Positions 22,257-34,861 of a stretch of DNA of 64,000 nt are shown piece after piece. The notes beneath the pieces are model-generated. The model had not been told where the DNA came from. It made no database searches and was given only the letters and a program-made list of their open reading frames with translations. The stretch spans positions 1,364,001 to 1,428,000 of the forward strand of contig JANJXV010000153.1 in NCBI GenBank assembly GCA_024803745.1, in the 5' to 3' direction. Source of the stretch: Megascapheus bottae (Eukaryota > Chordata > Mammalia > Rodentia > Geomyidae). The position numbers and the translations under genes were made by a program. Position 1 is the first letter of the stretch. Each line of letters begins with the position of its first letter.

Positions 22257-23632
22257 ATCTGTTTTTCTTGTCTACGTTGAGGGAAAGGGGTATTTCACAA
22301 GATGCAGAAGGGAAGATTTCAGAAGCAAATGCTGTGAGTGAATTAGCTCGTAAAAAGCATTTTTATTTTCTTTTATCTTTCTGCCAGTCTTGGGGCTTGA
22401 ATTCAGGGCCTGAGCACTGTCCTCGGGTTTTCTCAAGTCTAGCCCTCTGCCACTTGAGCCACAGTGCCACATCTAGATTTTCTATCTATGTGGTACTGAG
22501 CAATCAAACCCAGATCTTCATGGATGCTAGGCAAGCACTCTACCACTATGCCAAACTCTCAACCCTGACATAGTAATTATAAAGTCATCATCATCATCAT
22601 CATCATATCCAAATATCCTTTCTCCTACAAAGAATGAACACTTAACTGTGTCTAATGCTTTTTTTTAATTTCACTAATTCTTCTGTGTTTTTCCCTCTTG
22701 CATTTTTTACACATGACAGCAAATCTAATCATCAGGAAAAAATTGATTAGGATACAGAAACCTAATAATATCCTAGTAGATTGACGTCAAAAATATGTGC
22801 AAGATGCCCTGTGTGTTTGACCTAGTGGGAGAGTCCTTGGCTACCAAGCAGTAAGCCTCAGGTTTGATTCCTCATTACCACATACATAGAAAACGCTGCA
22901 AGTGGTGCTGTGGCTCGGTGGGACAGCTAAAGCCTAAAGAAAGCCCAAGAACAATGTTCACACTCTGAGGTCAAGTCCCAAGACTAGCAAAAACAAAAAA
23001 AATTCGACAAGGGGCAAAATGCAGGCAGAGAAGGCACTGTGAAGCCAATGTTTTGTAAAGGATGAGGGCAATATTGACCCTTAAGTTTGGATCTTACCTA
23101 AGAAAGGCTCCTTGAGCCTGAGACCAGACTGGTAGTTGGGCCTAGTGGTAGACATTGGGATTGGACAAATAAGGTGTGCTGTATACTACATCCACATGTA
23201 TATTGTGAGACTGGAGGAGAGATTCAGCCTCCAGTATGTCTTTGGTGAGGTCTTTTGTGAGCAAGGACCTTTGTTCATTGGGCCCTGAAAGGTGACCCTG
23301 CCTCCCTCACAATGGAACAGAATATGGAACCCTGGTAACCAAGCCACTGTAACTAACAACCAGCTCAAGCCAGCTCATTTGGCCTGTGGCTCAGGAGGAA
23401 GAAAGATGTTGCTGTGCTGTTGCCAAAGATCAGGAAACTCGAGTCTCAGGCATGGAATTTGTGGATGTCTTACTCGAAGATGTACATACTAGATCATTGC
23501 CAAGCCACAAATCCAGTATAACAGAACTTTCTCTAAGAAGAAGGACAGGAAAATCCAGGGCAACCAGATGAGGTAAATTTCTAAGAAGAAATGTATTTGA
23601 CCCCATCATCCTCCCCACACACTACAACTTTC
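22257..23632 (+). repeat. Segment S, unit 4
   Basis: Complete S copy with SINEs at about 22372-22568 (-) and 22803-23000 (+), and seven CAT triplets. It is intermediate in type: it shares CAGACTGG and GAACAGAATATGG with unit 5 and the 45-kb copy, but CTGTATACTAC with units 1 to 3. Confidence 0.9.
23406..23572 (+). pseudogene. RalGDS-like first coding exon, array unit 4
   Basis: Same exon with private substitutions (GICGC for GSCGC, and Tyr for the last Cys before the stop), and the GTAAAT donor is kept. The private amino-acid changes fit absence of selection. Confidence 0.45.
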
Positions 23633-24046
23633 TTTTTTTTCATTTTTTTATTGTAATTAGTAAAAGGGTTAGATGATATTTGCCAGATAGAAGGTGCATT
23701 AATTCACATACATTGATACCCTTTCACATGTCTTGGTACCCATTTCCCTCCAACCCCACACCCCCCACCCGTCTTGGTTTTCCCCCCTTCCCTATCAAAT
23801 TTCAAATATCCAAATACAAATAAATTCAATATATCAGATAACAAAGTGAGATACTATACCAATATGGGATAACCAAGGGACAGCAAGCGAGATGAGAGAC
23901 AACATAGTACATTAAGGACAACAATCATTCATTATATGGCTTTTCTGTCAATATCCTGGAGGTCCTTTCAATTAGCTTCACATTATATGGCCTTATATAT
24001 GGCCTTTTGCTCTATTGCCAATCTCTGCTAGTAGAGCCCAAGGTTT

Positions 24047-27000
24047 CTACTGATTATGACGAATGAGGGAAACCACTGAGCCTAAGTTCCTTTGAGTCTG
24101 GCGTACTTCACTTAATATGATTTGTTCTAAGTCTTTCCATTTCCTAACAAATGGGGCGATGTCATTCTTTCTGACAGCAGCATAGAATTCCATTGTGTAC
24201 AAATACCACAACTTGTTGATCCACTCATCAACTGAGGGACATCTGGGTTGGTTCCACATCTATGCTATGGTGAATAGTGCTGCAATGAACATTGTTGTGC
24301 TAGTGGGTTTAGTAGGCCCTTGTTTCTGGATTGTTGGGTAAATGCCAAGTACTGGAATTGCTGGGTCATAGGGGAGTTGTATGTTTAGCGTTTTGAGGCA
24401 CTGCCGCACTGCTTTCCATAGTGGTTGAACGAGTTTGCACTCCCACCAACAGTGTAGTAGTGATCCCTCCTGACCACATCCCCTCCAGCATCTGTTGTCA
24501 TTCGTTTTCCTGATCCTGGCCATTCTAACTGGAGTTAAGTGGAATCTTAGACTTGTTTTGATTTGCATTTCTTTTATGACCAGAGATGTTGAGCATTTCT
24601 TCATGTGTCTATAGGCCATTTTTGTTTCTTCTTCAGAGAAGACTCTCTTTAAGTCTTTGGCCCATTTTGTAATGGGATGGGTGTTACTTTGGAGGTTAGT
24701 TTTGGAGTGATTCAATTTTTTGAGTTGTTGATATATTTTAGATATGAGGCCTTGTTCCGTTGTTTGGGTGGTGAAGATCTTCTCCCACTCTGTAGGCTTC
24801 CTGATTAGTTTACTAGCTATATCCGTTGCCATACAAAAGCTCTGCAGTTTAATGCAGTCCCACTTATCCAGCCTTTCTCTGATTTGTTGTGATTCTTGGT
24901 CCTTATTAAGAAAGTTTCGACCTGTACCAAGGAGGCCTAGTGTATCTCCTATTCCTTCCTGTAAACTTTTCAGTGTGTCAGCTTTTACCTCCAGGTGTTT
25001 GATCCATTTGGAGTTAATTCTAGTGCAAGGTGACAAAGAAGGATCCAACTTTAGTTTTCTGCAGGTGTTTAACCAGTTCTGCCAGCACAACTTGTTGAAG
25101 AGGCTATCTTTCTTCCATTCTATTTTTTTGGCTCCCTGGTCAAAGATTAGGTGGCCATAGGTCTGTGGTTTAATATCTGGGTCCGCAGTTCTACTCCATT
25201 GGACTTCAGGCCTGTTCTTGTGCCAGTACCAAGCTGTTTTGAGAAGTATAGCTCTGTAATAGAGTCTTAAGTTTGGAATTGAAATTCCTCCAACACTGTT
25301 CCTTCTGCTAAGAAGTGTTTTTGCTATACGGGGTCTTTTATTATTCCATATGAATTTTGAATTGCCTCTTCTATGTCTTTAAAGAATGACATTGGGATGT
25401 TGATGGGTATTACATTGAATTTGTAGATAGCCCTTGGCAAGATTGTCATTTTCACAATGTTGATTCTTCCAATCCAGGAGCATGGGAGGTTTTTCCATTT
25501 CCTTAGTTCTGCTTTAATTTCCTTTTTTAGGGTTTTAATGTTTTCATCTAAACGGTCCTTTACATTCTTTGTTAAGCTAATTGCTAGGTACTTTATTTTC
25601 TTTGAGGCTATTGTGAAAGGATTTTCTTTCCTGATTATTGCCTCGTTCCTCTCAGTGTTGGCGTAAAGTAAGGCAGTTGATTTGTGAGGGTTGATTTTAT
25701 GGCCTGCTACCCTTCCAAAGTTTGAATCAGCTCAAGGAGCTTGGGAGTAGAGTCTATAGGATTCTTTAAATACAGAATCATGTCATCTGCAAAGAGGGAT
25801 AGTTTTATTTCCTCTTTCCCTACTTGGATCCCCTTTATGCTTGCTTCTTGCCATATTGCACTGCCTAGGAATTCTAGTAGTATGTTAAAAAGGAGTGGAG
25901 AGAGTGGGCATCCTTGTCTCGTTCCTGATTTTAGAGGGAATGGCTTTAGATTTTCACCATTAAGTATAATACTAGCAGTGGGTTTCTCATACACAGCCTT
26001 TATTACATTGAGAAATGTTCCATGGATTCCTAGTTTCTCCACATCTTTTAACATAAAGGGGTTTTGGATCTTGTCAAATGCCTTTTCCGCATCTATTGAG
26101 ACAATCATGTGATTTTATCCCTGCTCCTGTTGATGTGTTGAATTATATTAACTGATTTGTGTATGTTGAACCAGCTTTGCCTCCCTGTGATGAATCCAGT
26201 TTGATCATAGTGTAGATTTTTTTGATGAGTTGTTGTAGAGGGTTGGCCAGTATTTTTTTGAGAAGTTTTGCATCGATGTTCATCAAAGAAATGGGTCTAT
26301 AGATCTCTTTCTTTGATGAATCTCTGTCTGGTTTGGGGATGAGGGATATGCTGGCTTCACAGAATCAGTTTAGTAAAGAACCTTCATTTTCAATTTCGTT
26401 GAAGAGCTTGAGGAGTATTGGTGTGAGCTCTGCTTTGAAGACCTTATAGAATTCAGCTGTGAATCCATCTGGCCCTGGGCTCTTTTTAAGTGGAAGTTGT
26501 CTAATTTCCATTTCTATTTCAGAGCTTGACATAGGCCTGTTGAGTTGGGTTAGCTCTTCTTGGTTCAGTGTGTGTATGTTAATATTGTCTAGGAATTCAT
26601 CCATTTCTTCTAGATTCTCAAATTTGTTGGTGTAAAGGTTTGAGAAGTATTCCCTCATGATATTCTGGATCTTGGTAATTTCTGTCGTGATATTACCATT
26701 TTCATCTGCGATTTTGTTTATTTCGATATGCTCTCTTCTTTTTTCGGTAAGATTTGCTAAGGGCTTGTCAATTTTGTTAATTCTTTCAAGAACCAACTCC
26801 TTGTTTTGTTGATTTTTTCTATAGTTTTTTTAATCCAAATCATTTAATTCTGCTTTGATTTTAATAGTTTTCTTTCTCCTAATGGGTTTAGGGTTGGTTT
26901 GTTGCTCTTTTTCCAGGAGGTTAAGGTGAGACATTAACTAGTTGGTTTGCCATTTTTCCAACTTGCTGTTGTAGGCACTCCGCGCTATAAATTTTCCTCT

Positions 27001-27885
27001 GAGTACTGCCTTTGTTGTGTCCCTAAGGAGTTGATATTTGTGTGCTCCTTATTGTTAAATTTCATAAACAGTTGGATATCTGTTCTGATCTCTTCGATTA
27101 CCCATTGTTTTTGATTCAACAATGTGTGGTTCAGTCTCCATGAGTTACAGGGTTTTCTTTGGTGGAGATGTGTGTTCAGCTCCAATTTGATGCCTTTATG
27201 GTCTGAGAGTGTGCATGGAATAATTTCAGTGTTTCTGAATCTGTCCAGGTTTGCTTTATGGCCTAAGATGTGGTCTATTTTGGAAAATGTTCCATGTGCT
27301 GCTGAGAAAAACGTATATTGTGGTGTTACTGGGTGGAATATTCTGCAGATGTCTGTTAGATCTAGTTGGTCTATATAGTTGTTCAGTTCTAAGGTTTCTC
27401 TGTTGAGTTTTTGCCTTGTTGATCTGTCCATAGGTGAGAGTGGTGTGTTAAACTCACCAACAATCACTGTATTTCGATCTATGTATGGTTTCAGTGTAAG
27501 TAAAGTTTGCTTGATGAAGTTTGGAGCTCCGGGATTGGGTGTGTAAATATTTAGGATTGTTATGTCTTCTGGGAGGAAAGATCCCTTTAGTAGTATGTAG
27601 TAACCTTCTTTGTCTTTTCTTACTAATTTTAGTTTGAAGTCTATTGTATCTGATAAGAGGATGGCAACTCTAGCCTGTTTATGGGGGCAGTTAGCTTGAT
27701 AGAGTTTATTCCAACCTCTCACTTTCAAAAGGTGATTGTTTTTGGGTAAGATGTGTCTCTTGAAGTCAGCAGAACGATGGCTCTTGCTTTTTGATCCAAC
27801 TAGACAACCTATGCCGTTTAATTGGAGAGTTAAGGCCATTGATATTGAGAGTTAGGATTGAGAGATATTTATTAGTTCCTACCAT
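24047..27885 (-). pseudogene. L1 ORF2, broken, unit 4
   Basis: It has the shared endonuclease lesions. The RT block with an intact FADD (26108-25707) is cut by a private one-base deletion near 25720, and a second private deletion lies near 25352. The region 25090-24260 is an open frame over the C-terminal domain, ending at a change in the TIA-IWNQP block. Confidence 0.9.
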
Positions 27886-27933
27886 TTTTAAAAGCTTTTA
27901 GTAGGGCCTGTGTCTTGACCGTTCTTGTGGTCC

Positions 27934-29117
27934 TTAGATGGTATGCTGTTTAGGTGCCATTTCTTTCCCTATATTGCATTTATTTTGGTTTTCTATGTAT
28001 AGAGCATCTTTGAGAATTCTCTGTAGTGTTGGTTTTGTTTCGACATATTGTTGCAGCTTTTCCCTGGAATGGAATGTTTTTATTTTTCCCTCAGTTATGA
28101 ATGAGAGCTTAGCTGGCTACAGTATTCTTGGTTGGTAGTTATTTGATATAAGGGCATGACATATATGCTTCCAGTCACTTCGTGCTTGCATGGTCTCTGC
28201 TGAGAAATCTGGGGTTATTCTGATTGGTTTGCCTTTGTAGGTTACTGATCCCTTTTCCCTGGCTGCCTGTAGGATCTTTCCTTTCGTTTCTATTGATCCA
28301 GTTCGGATCACAATGTGGCGGTGGGATGTTCTTTTCTGGTCAGGTCTGTTTGGGGTTCTAAAAGCTTCTCGTATCTGGATGGGCCTGCCCTTCTGGATAT
28401 TTGGGAAATTCTCTGAGATGATTCCCTGAAGTATATTTCCAATACCATTGACCTCTTTCTCCACGCCCTCCTCAGTACCAACTAGCCTTAAATTAGGCTT
28501 CCTAATTGTATCTTGGACCTCCTGAAGCGCTCTCTCATATTTCCTAGATTTGGATTGACTCATTTTCTGTTCTTTATAATACCTAAATTATCTTCAGCCA
28601 CGGAAATTCTCTCCTCTGCAATGTCTAACCTGCTATCAAAGCTATCTACTTTATTTTTCATCTCCCTTGCTTCTAATTGCTCACTTTTGATGCCTTGCAT
28701 CCCTTGTTTTAGATCATGTATGGATTTCTTTATCTCCTTGATTTCCTTTTGAGTGGTTAGCTCAGTAGCTTTATTTTCTTTGGACATTTGCTGGAGTTTG
28801 GTCACGTTTTTATTTGTGGATTCTTTGAATTCATCCATCTTTCTTTGAAAAACCTTTATTATGGCCTCCTTTATGGCTTCTTCTTTTTCACTTATCACCT
28901 TGTTTTTGCTTTCCTCTTGTTCAGGTATGGCTTCCTCCATTATCTCTTTCTTTATATTTTCACATTTTTCATTAATGATGTTTATCAATTGCATTTGTGT
29001 AGCAATTGGAAGACTCTCCTCTAGGTTTGCCAGTGACTGTTCCATTGTCTGTTTACATTGGGTGGGGGATGTTGTTTCTTGATTTGACATTTTTCTTGAG
29101 TTTCTTGTTCTGCCCAT
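27934..29117 (-). pseudogene. L1 ORF1, broken, unit 4
   Basis: Coiled-coil part 29117-28560, ATGA overlap at 28560-28563, RRM part to the TAG at 28117-28119. It has no lesion other than the two shared by all copies, so it is close to the state of the L1 that was first duplicated. Confidence 0.9.
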
Positions 29118-29681
29118 TTGAAAATGGGAGCAAGATTACTACTAAATACGATTATAGTTTTTCAGATATAACCAACCTAGACCTCTGTAGCTGGCAGACA
29201 CTAGATGTTCACAAGTTTTGATTGGTATTATCACTCTTTCTTTTTGTGCACTTACAGACCAGCCTAATACAACCACTGATAAGCGATTTATACCCAAAAC
29301 AATAAGCCTCTCAATCCAATCTCTATTGTCTTTAAGTCCCTCTGAGCCTAGAGAATAATTAACCACCTACATATACAATATTGCTCAACAGCCATCAAGT
29401 GTAGATCCGTGCAGTATAAGGGTTGAAAGACGAGCAGAGGTCCAGAGATAGATAGAAAAAAAGAATGAGAGAGGTCAGGGGAGGTGCAAGAGGATTAACG
29501 TAGGTGTGTAAGAATATTGTAGTAATGAAGAAAAGTTATAGCATAAGGATAACTGACATAAGTTGGTAAGTAGGTAGCATATTTGAGTACAAAGTTTGGA
29601 AAGTATTAGAATAAAACTTATGTGTTGCTGCACGACTAGCTCTTAGCCCAACCAGTGGCCTCACAGTGGACCATGGGATGG

Positions 29682-31067
29682 ATCTGTTTTTCTTGTCTAC
29701 GTTGAGGGAAAGGGGTATTTCACAAGATGCAGAAGCGAAGATTTCAGAAGCAAATGCTGTGAGTGAATTAGCTCGTAAAAAGCATTTTTATTCTCTTTTA
29801 TCTTTCTGCCAGTCTTGGGGCTTGAATTCAGGGCCTGAGCACTGTCCTCGGGTTTTCTCAAGTCTAGCCCTCTGCCACTTGAGCCACAGTGCCACATCTA
29901 GATTTTCTATCTATGTGATACTGAGCAATCAAACCCAGATCTTCATGGATGCTAGGCAAGCACTCTACCACTATGCCAAACTCTCAACCCTGACATAGTA
30001 ATGATAAAGTCAACATCATCATCATCATCATCATAATCATCATATCCAAATATCTTTTCTCCTACAAAGAATGAACACTTAACTGTGTCTAATGCTTTTT
30101 TTAATTTCACTAATTCTTCTGTGTTTTTCCCTCTTGCATTTTTTACACTTGACAGCAAAGCTAATCATCAGGAAAAAAATGATTAGGATACAGAAACCTA
30201 ATAATATCCTAGTAGATTGACGTCAAAAATATGTGCAAGATGCCCTGTGTGTTTGACCTAGTGGGAGAGTACTGGCTACCAAGCAAAAAGACTCAGGTTT
30301 GATTCCTCATTACCACATACATAGAAAACGCTGCAAGTGGTGCTGTGGCTCTGTGGGACAGCTAAAGCCTAAAGAAAGCCCAAGAACAATGTTCACACTC
30401 TGAGGTCAAGTCCCAAGACTAGCAAAAACAAAAAAAATTCGACAAGGGGCAAAATGCTGGCAGAGAAGGCACTGTGAAGCAAATGTTTTGTAAAGGATGA
30501 GGGCAATATTGACCCTTAAGTCTGGATCTTACCTAAGAAAGGCTCCTTGAGCCTGAGACTAGACTGGTAGTTGGGCCTAGTGGAAGACATTGGGATTGGA
30601 CAAATAAGGTGTGCTGTTTACTACATCCACATGTATATTGTGATATTGGAGGAGACATTCAGCCTCCAGTATGTCTTTGGTGAGGTCTTTTGTGAACAAG
30701 GATCTTTGGTCATTGGGCCCTGAAAGGTGACCCTGCCTCCCTCACAATGGAACAGAATATGGAACCCTGGTAACCAAGCCACTGTAACTAACAACCAGCT
30801 CAAGCCAGCTCACTTGGCCTGTGGCTCAGGAGGAAGAAAGATGTTGCTGTGCTGTTGCCAAAGGTCAGGAAACTCGAGTCTCAGGCATGGAAGTTGTGGA
30901 TGTCTTACTCGAAGATGTACATGCTAGATCATTGCCAAGCCACAAATCCAGTATAACAGAACTTTCTCTAAGAAGAAGGCCAGGAAAATCCAGGGCAACC
31001 AGATGAGGTAAATTTCTAAGAAGAAATGTATTTGAACCCATCATCCTCCCTACACACTACAACTTTC
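29682..31067 (+). repeat. Segment S, unit 5 (terminal)
   Basis: Last S of the array, with SINEs at about 29797-29993 (-) and 30240-30440 (+). The triplet tract is longer and interrupted (near 30010-30045). It shares CTGTTTACTAC with the 45-kb copy and with the solo inverted copy, so it keeps older spellings than units 1 to 4. Confidence 0.9.
30841..31007 (+). pseudogene. RalGDS-like first coding exon, array unit 5
   Basis: Same short frame, stop and GTAAAT donor as in unit 1. It is followed by the 5'-truncated L1 and then by the spacer. No REM-like exon follows before 40 kb. Confidence 0.45.
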
Positions 31068-33345
31068 TTTTTTTTCAGTTTTTTATTGTAATTAGTAAAA
31101 GGGTTAGATGATATTTGCCAGATAGAAGGTGCATTAATTCACATAGATTGATACCCTTTCACATGTCTTGGTACCCATTTCCCTCCAACCCCACACCCCC
31201 CACCCGTCTTGGTTTTCCCCCCTTCCCTATCAAATTTGAAATATCCAAATACAAATAAATTCAATATATCAGATAACAAAGTGAGATACTATACCAATAT
31301 GGGATAACCAAGGGACAGCAAGCGAGATGAGAGACAACATAGTACATTAAGGACAACAATCATTCATTATATGGCTTTTGTGTCAATATCCTGGAGGTCC
31401 TTTCAATTAGCTTCACATTATATGGCCTTATATATGGCCTTTTGCTCTATTCACAATCTCTGCTAGTAGAGCCCAAGGTTTCTACTGATTATGACGAATG
31501 AGGGAAACCACTGAGCCTAAGTTCCTTTGAGTCTGGCTTGCTTCACTTAATATGATTTGTTCTAAGTCTTTCCATTTCCTAACAAATGGGGCGATGTCAT
31601 TCTTTCTGACAGCAGCATAGAATTCCATTGTGTACAAATACCACAACATGTTGATCCACTCATCAACTGAGGGACATCTTGGTTGGTTCCATATCTTTGC
31701 TATGGTGAATAGTGCTGCAATGAACATTGTTGTGCTAGTGGGTTTAGTATGCCCTTGTTTCTGGATTGTTGGGTAAATGCCAAGTAGTGGAATTGGTTGG
31801 CCATAGGGGAGTTGTATGTTTAGCGTTTTGAGGCACTGCCGCACACTTTCCATAGTGGTTGAACAAGTTTGCACTCCCATCAACAGTGTAGTACTGACCC
31901 CTCCTGGCCACATCGCCTCCAGCATCTGTTGTCATTCATTTTCCTGATCCTGGCCATTCTAACTGGAGTTAGGTGGAATCTTGGAGTTGTTTTGATTTGC
32001 ATTTCTTTTATGACCAGAGATGTTGAGCATTTCTTCATGTGTCTATAGTCAATTTTGTTTCTTCTTCAGAGAAGACTCTCTTAAGTCTTTGGCCCATTTT
32101 TAATGGGATGGGTGTTACTTTGGAGGTGAGTTTTGGAGTGATTCAATTTTTTGAGTTGTTGATATATTTTAGATATGAGGCCTTGTTCCGTTGTTTGGGT
32201 GGTGAAGATCTTCTCCCACTCTGTAGGCTTCCTGATTAGTTTACTAGCTATATCCGTTGCCATACAAAAGTTCTGCAGTTTAATGCAGTCCCACTCATCC
32301 AGCCTTTCTCTGATTTGTTGTGCTTCTTGGTCCTTATTAAGAAAGTTTCGACCTGTACCAAGGAGGCCTAGTGTATCTCCTATTCCTTCCTGTAAACTTT
32401 TCAGTGTGTCAGCTTTTACCTCCACGTCTTTGATCCATTTGGAGTTAATTCTAGTACAAGGGGACAAAGAAGGATCCAACTTATTTTTCTGCAGGTGTTT
32501 AACCAGTTCTGCCAGCACAACTTGTTGAAGAGGCTATCTTTCTTCCATTCTATTTTTTGGCTCCCTGGTCAAAGATTATGTGGCCATAGGTCTGTGGTTT
32601 AATATCTGGGTCCGCAGTTCTACTCCATTGGACTTCAGGCCTGTTCTTGTGCCAGTACCAAGCTGTTTTGAGAATTATAGCTCTGTAATAGAGTCTTAAG
32701 TTTGGAATTGAAATTCCTCCAGCGCTGTTCTTTCTGCTAAGAAGTATTTTTGCTATACGGGGTCTTTTATTATTCCATATGAAATTTTGAATTGCCTCTT
32801 CTATTTCTTTAAAGAATGACATTGGGATGTTGATTGGTATTACATTGAATTTGTAGATAGCCCTTGGCAAGATTGTCATTTTCACAATGTTGATTCTTCC
32901 AATCCAGGAGCATGGGAGGTTTTTCCATTTCCTTAGTTCTGCTTTAATTTCCTTTTTTAGGGTTTTAAAGTTTTCATCTAAACGGTCCTTTACATTCTTA
33001 GTTAAGCTAATTGCTAGGTACTTTATTTTCTTTGAGGCTACTGTGAAAGGAATTTCTTTCCTGATTATTGCCTCGTTCCTCTCAGTGTTGGCATAAAGTA
33101 AGGTAGTTGATTTGTGAGGGTTCATTTTATGGCCTGTTACCCTTCCAAATCTTTGAATAAGCTCAAGGAGCTCGGGAGTAGAGTCTATAGGATTCTTTAA
33201 ATACAGAATCATGTCATCGGCAAAGAGGGATAGTTTTATTTCCTCTTTCCCTACTTGGATCCCCTTTATGCTTGCTTCTTGCCTTATTGCACTGCCTAGG
33301 AATTCTAGTACTATGTTAAAAAGGAGTGGAGGGAGTGGGCATCCT
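31068..33345 (-). mobile_element. 5'-truncated L1 closing the array
   Basis: This L1 starts with the same poly-T junction after S as the others but stops inside the RT domain at GGGCATCCT (33345), where unrelated sequence begins (GAATGCTACC). It differs from the full L1s at many sites and matches the element at 46628-48910 instead: CTCTTAAGTC and CATTTTTAATGGG near 32080-32105, GTTGATTGG near 32830, and TTCATTTTATGGCCTGTTAC near 33122. I infer an independent L1 copy that lay downstream of S before amplification. Confidence 0.92.
31482..33345 (-). pseudogene. L1 ORF2, 3' part only, unit 5
   Basis: Contains the RT region from just upstream of FADD (about 33213-33224), the thumb and the Cys-rich C-terminus to SLIRHNQ. 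One-base indels near 32090-32105, 32485, 32558 and 31846 break it into three frames. The endonuclease and the first half of RT are missing. Confidence 0.88.
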
Positions 33346-33535
33346 GAATGCTACCCCCTAGTACTTTAATGCAAAGCTTTGGGCTGTGGCATTTTAAGCA
33401 CAATTCAACGCTCTGTTTTTTGCTGGTTAATTAGACGTAAAAATCTTATGGAATGTATTGCGTGGCTGATTTTGAACTGGAATCCTCAGTTCTCAGCTTA
33501 TCTTGAGTAGCTAGGATTACAGTACTTTTACAAAA
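33346..33535 (-). repeat. Array-edge flank with composite SINE fragment
   Basis: The first ~125 bp (GAATGCTACCCCCTAG onward) are shared with 48911-49033. From about 33405 the sequence matches the B1-ID composite SINE in antisense (GCTGGTTAATTAG, TTTGAACTGGAATCCTCAG, GTAGCTAGGATTACAG). Confidence 0.7.
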
Positions 33536-34629
33536 TGTATGCTCATACACATTGCTTCTGATCCAAACACTCATTGTTCAATTTAACTAACAAGATGTGA
33601 GGAACGATGATTGACTGTAATTTACTAGATGGGATTCTAGTGAGTATATATTTCCACTTCCACTCTGAAGCCAGGGAAATGTTTCTGGTACATGTTTCAA
33701 CTATCTCCCAAAGAGGAAATAATATGTGAGTACGTTTGCTAGTATTTCAGATAGGAGATGGACTTTGGTGTTTGGAACCTGTTGGGCAGAGTGTATCAGC
33801 TGGGCTGTGATAACAGAGATGATGTTATAGACAGTAATATCTTCATCCCAGACAGACTTAATCCAGATCCCTGGATTTCAGGCCTTGAGTAGATAGAATT
33901 ACAAGTGTGAGCTGCCACCACCACCTGGTTCATTTTGGAAACCTTAATTGCTTCTCATTTGTTCCTTTCCTTTTTTGGAAGATTGATCTAAGCTGGCTGA
34001 TTGTGCATCACAATGAAGTGATTGGCCTCAGGAATTGCAAATATTTGTTTCATCAGCACGGAATGAATGAAGTTGATCTAAACCCAATAGTATTTTCCTT
34101 CTGATAAATAGGGAACTTACTTATATCATTTTTCCTTGCCTTTGCTTTCCCAAAGCAAGCAACATGTTTCTTAAAAACTATACTTCATGAGAATATTATA
34201 ATTAGAAGCTATCTTCTGCACACTTCAGAATAGTCCTTGCATTTATAAACTTATATTACAATATTAGGTAGAAGAATGGTGACTGTTAGTTTCATAACTA
34301 CTTCATATGTTTTACTCTTTAAGGATCATTAAGTCAAGAAGGGATTAAATACATTTATATAATAGTAGAACATAGCTCCTGCTGACTTGATGTGTGTGCA
34401 GATGATACACAGATTTATTAGGATTACTCAAAAGTTTTCTTCAAATTTTCAGTAGTAGACTGCTATGCTAACTGGTAGGTGATAGTAATGATGCTGAAAT
34501 TCTATGAATAAGCTATGAAGCAGAATTTCAGGGGAGAGTATTTGCTAGGGACTTAATTTCTAAAACGCATATCAAGAATATTGAACTATAACACCAAATG
34601 ATGGAGGACTCAGCGTCACATTTTGTTTG
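33536..34629. other. Spacer, mostly unrecognised
   Basis: AT-rich sequence with no convincing coding frame. A short antisense piece of a composite SINE lies at about 33868-33935 (TTACAAGTGTGAGC). I see nothing else that I can support. Confidence 0.5.
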
Positions 34630-34850
34630 TTTTATGCAAGTCCTGGGACTTGAACCCAGGGCCTGGGAACTGTCCTTAAAAGTTTTTTTTTTGCTTCAGG
34701 CTAGTGTTCTACCACTTTATCCACAGCTCTACTTCCAGATTTTTGGTAATGAACTGTAAATCAGAATATCATGCAATTTGTTTGGGCTGGATTCAAACCT
34801 GATTCTGTGTAGATAGGATTCCAAGTGTGAGCGCACAGAGCCTGGCTAGT
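34630..34850 (-). repeat. Composite B1-ID SINE
   Basis: Antisense composite SINE: AGTCCTGGGACTTGAACCCAGGGCC begins the ID-like half, and GGATTCCAAGTGTGAGCGC ends the B1-like half. A T-run sits in the middle. Confidence 0.75.
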
Positions 34851-34861
34851 ATCATTCATCA

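Larger units (their letters stand above)
23633..29681 (-). mobile_element. Full-length but dead L1, array unit 4
   Basis: Last full L1 of the array. Its 3' half still has the full-type spelling at the diagnostic sites near 24650 (CTCTTTAAGTC and CATTTTGTAATGGG), unlike the truncated L1 that ends the array. Confidence 0.93.
1..33345. repeat. Tandem array of 7.42-kb S+L1 units (macrosatellite-like)
   Basis: The same sequence recurs head to tail with unit starts at 7409, 14832, 22257 and 29682, giving spacings of 7423, 7425 and 7425 bp; a further unit begins just before position 1. Each unit is a 1.37-kb non-L1 segment (S) followed by a minus-strand L1. Copies differ by scattered substitutions and single-base indels, so they are real diverged copies and not one read repeated. 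The final L1, at 31068-33345, is a different, 5'-truncated element. The left end lies outside the window. I infer expansion by unequal crossing-over between the L1s on either side of S. Confidence 0.95.

Noticed and set aside
1..33345. Array of evenly spaced direct repeats as a CRISPR or phage-type system
   Set aside because: The unit is 7.4 kb and consists of an L1 plus an exon segment. There are no short palindromic repeats, spacers or cas genes, and the context is mammalian.
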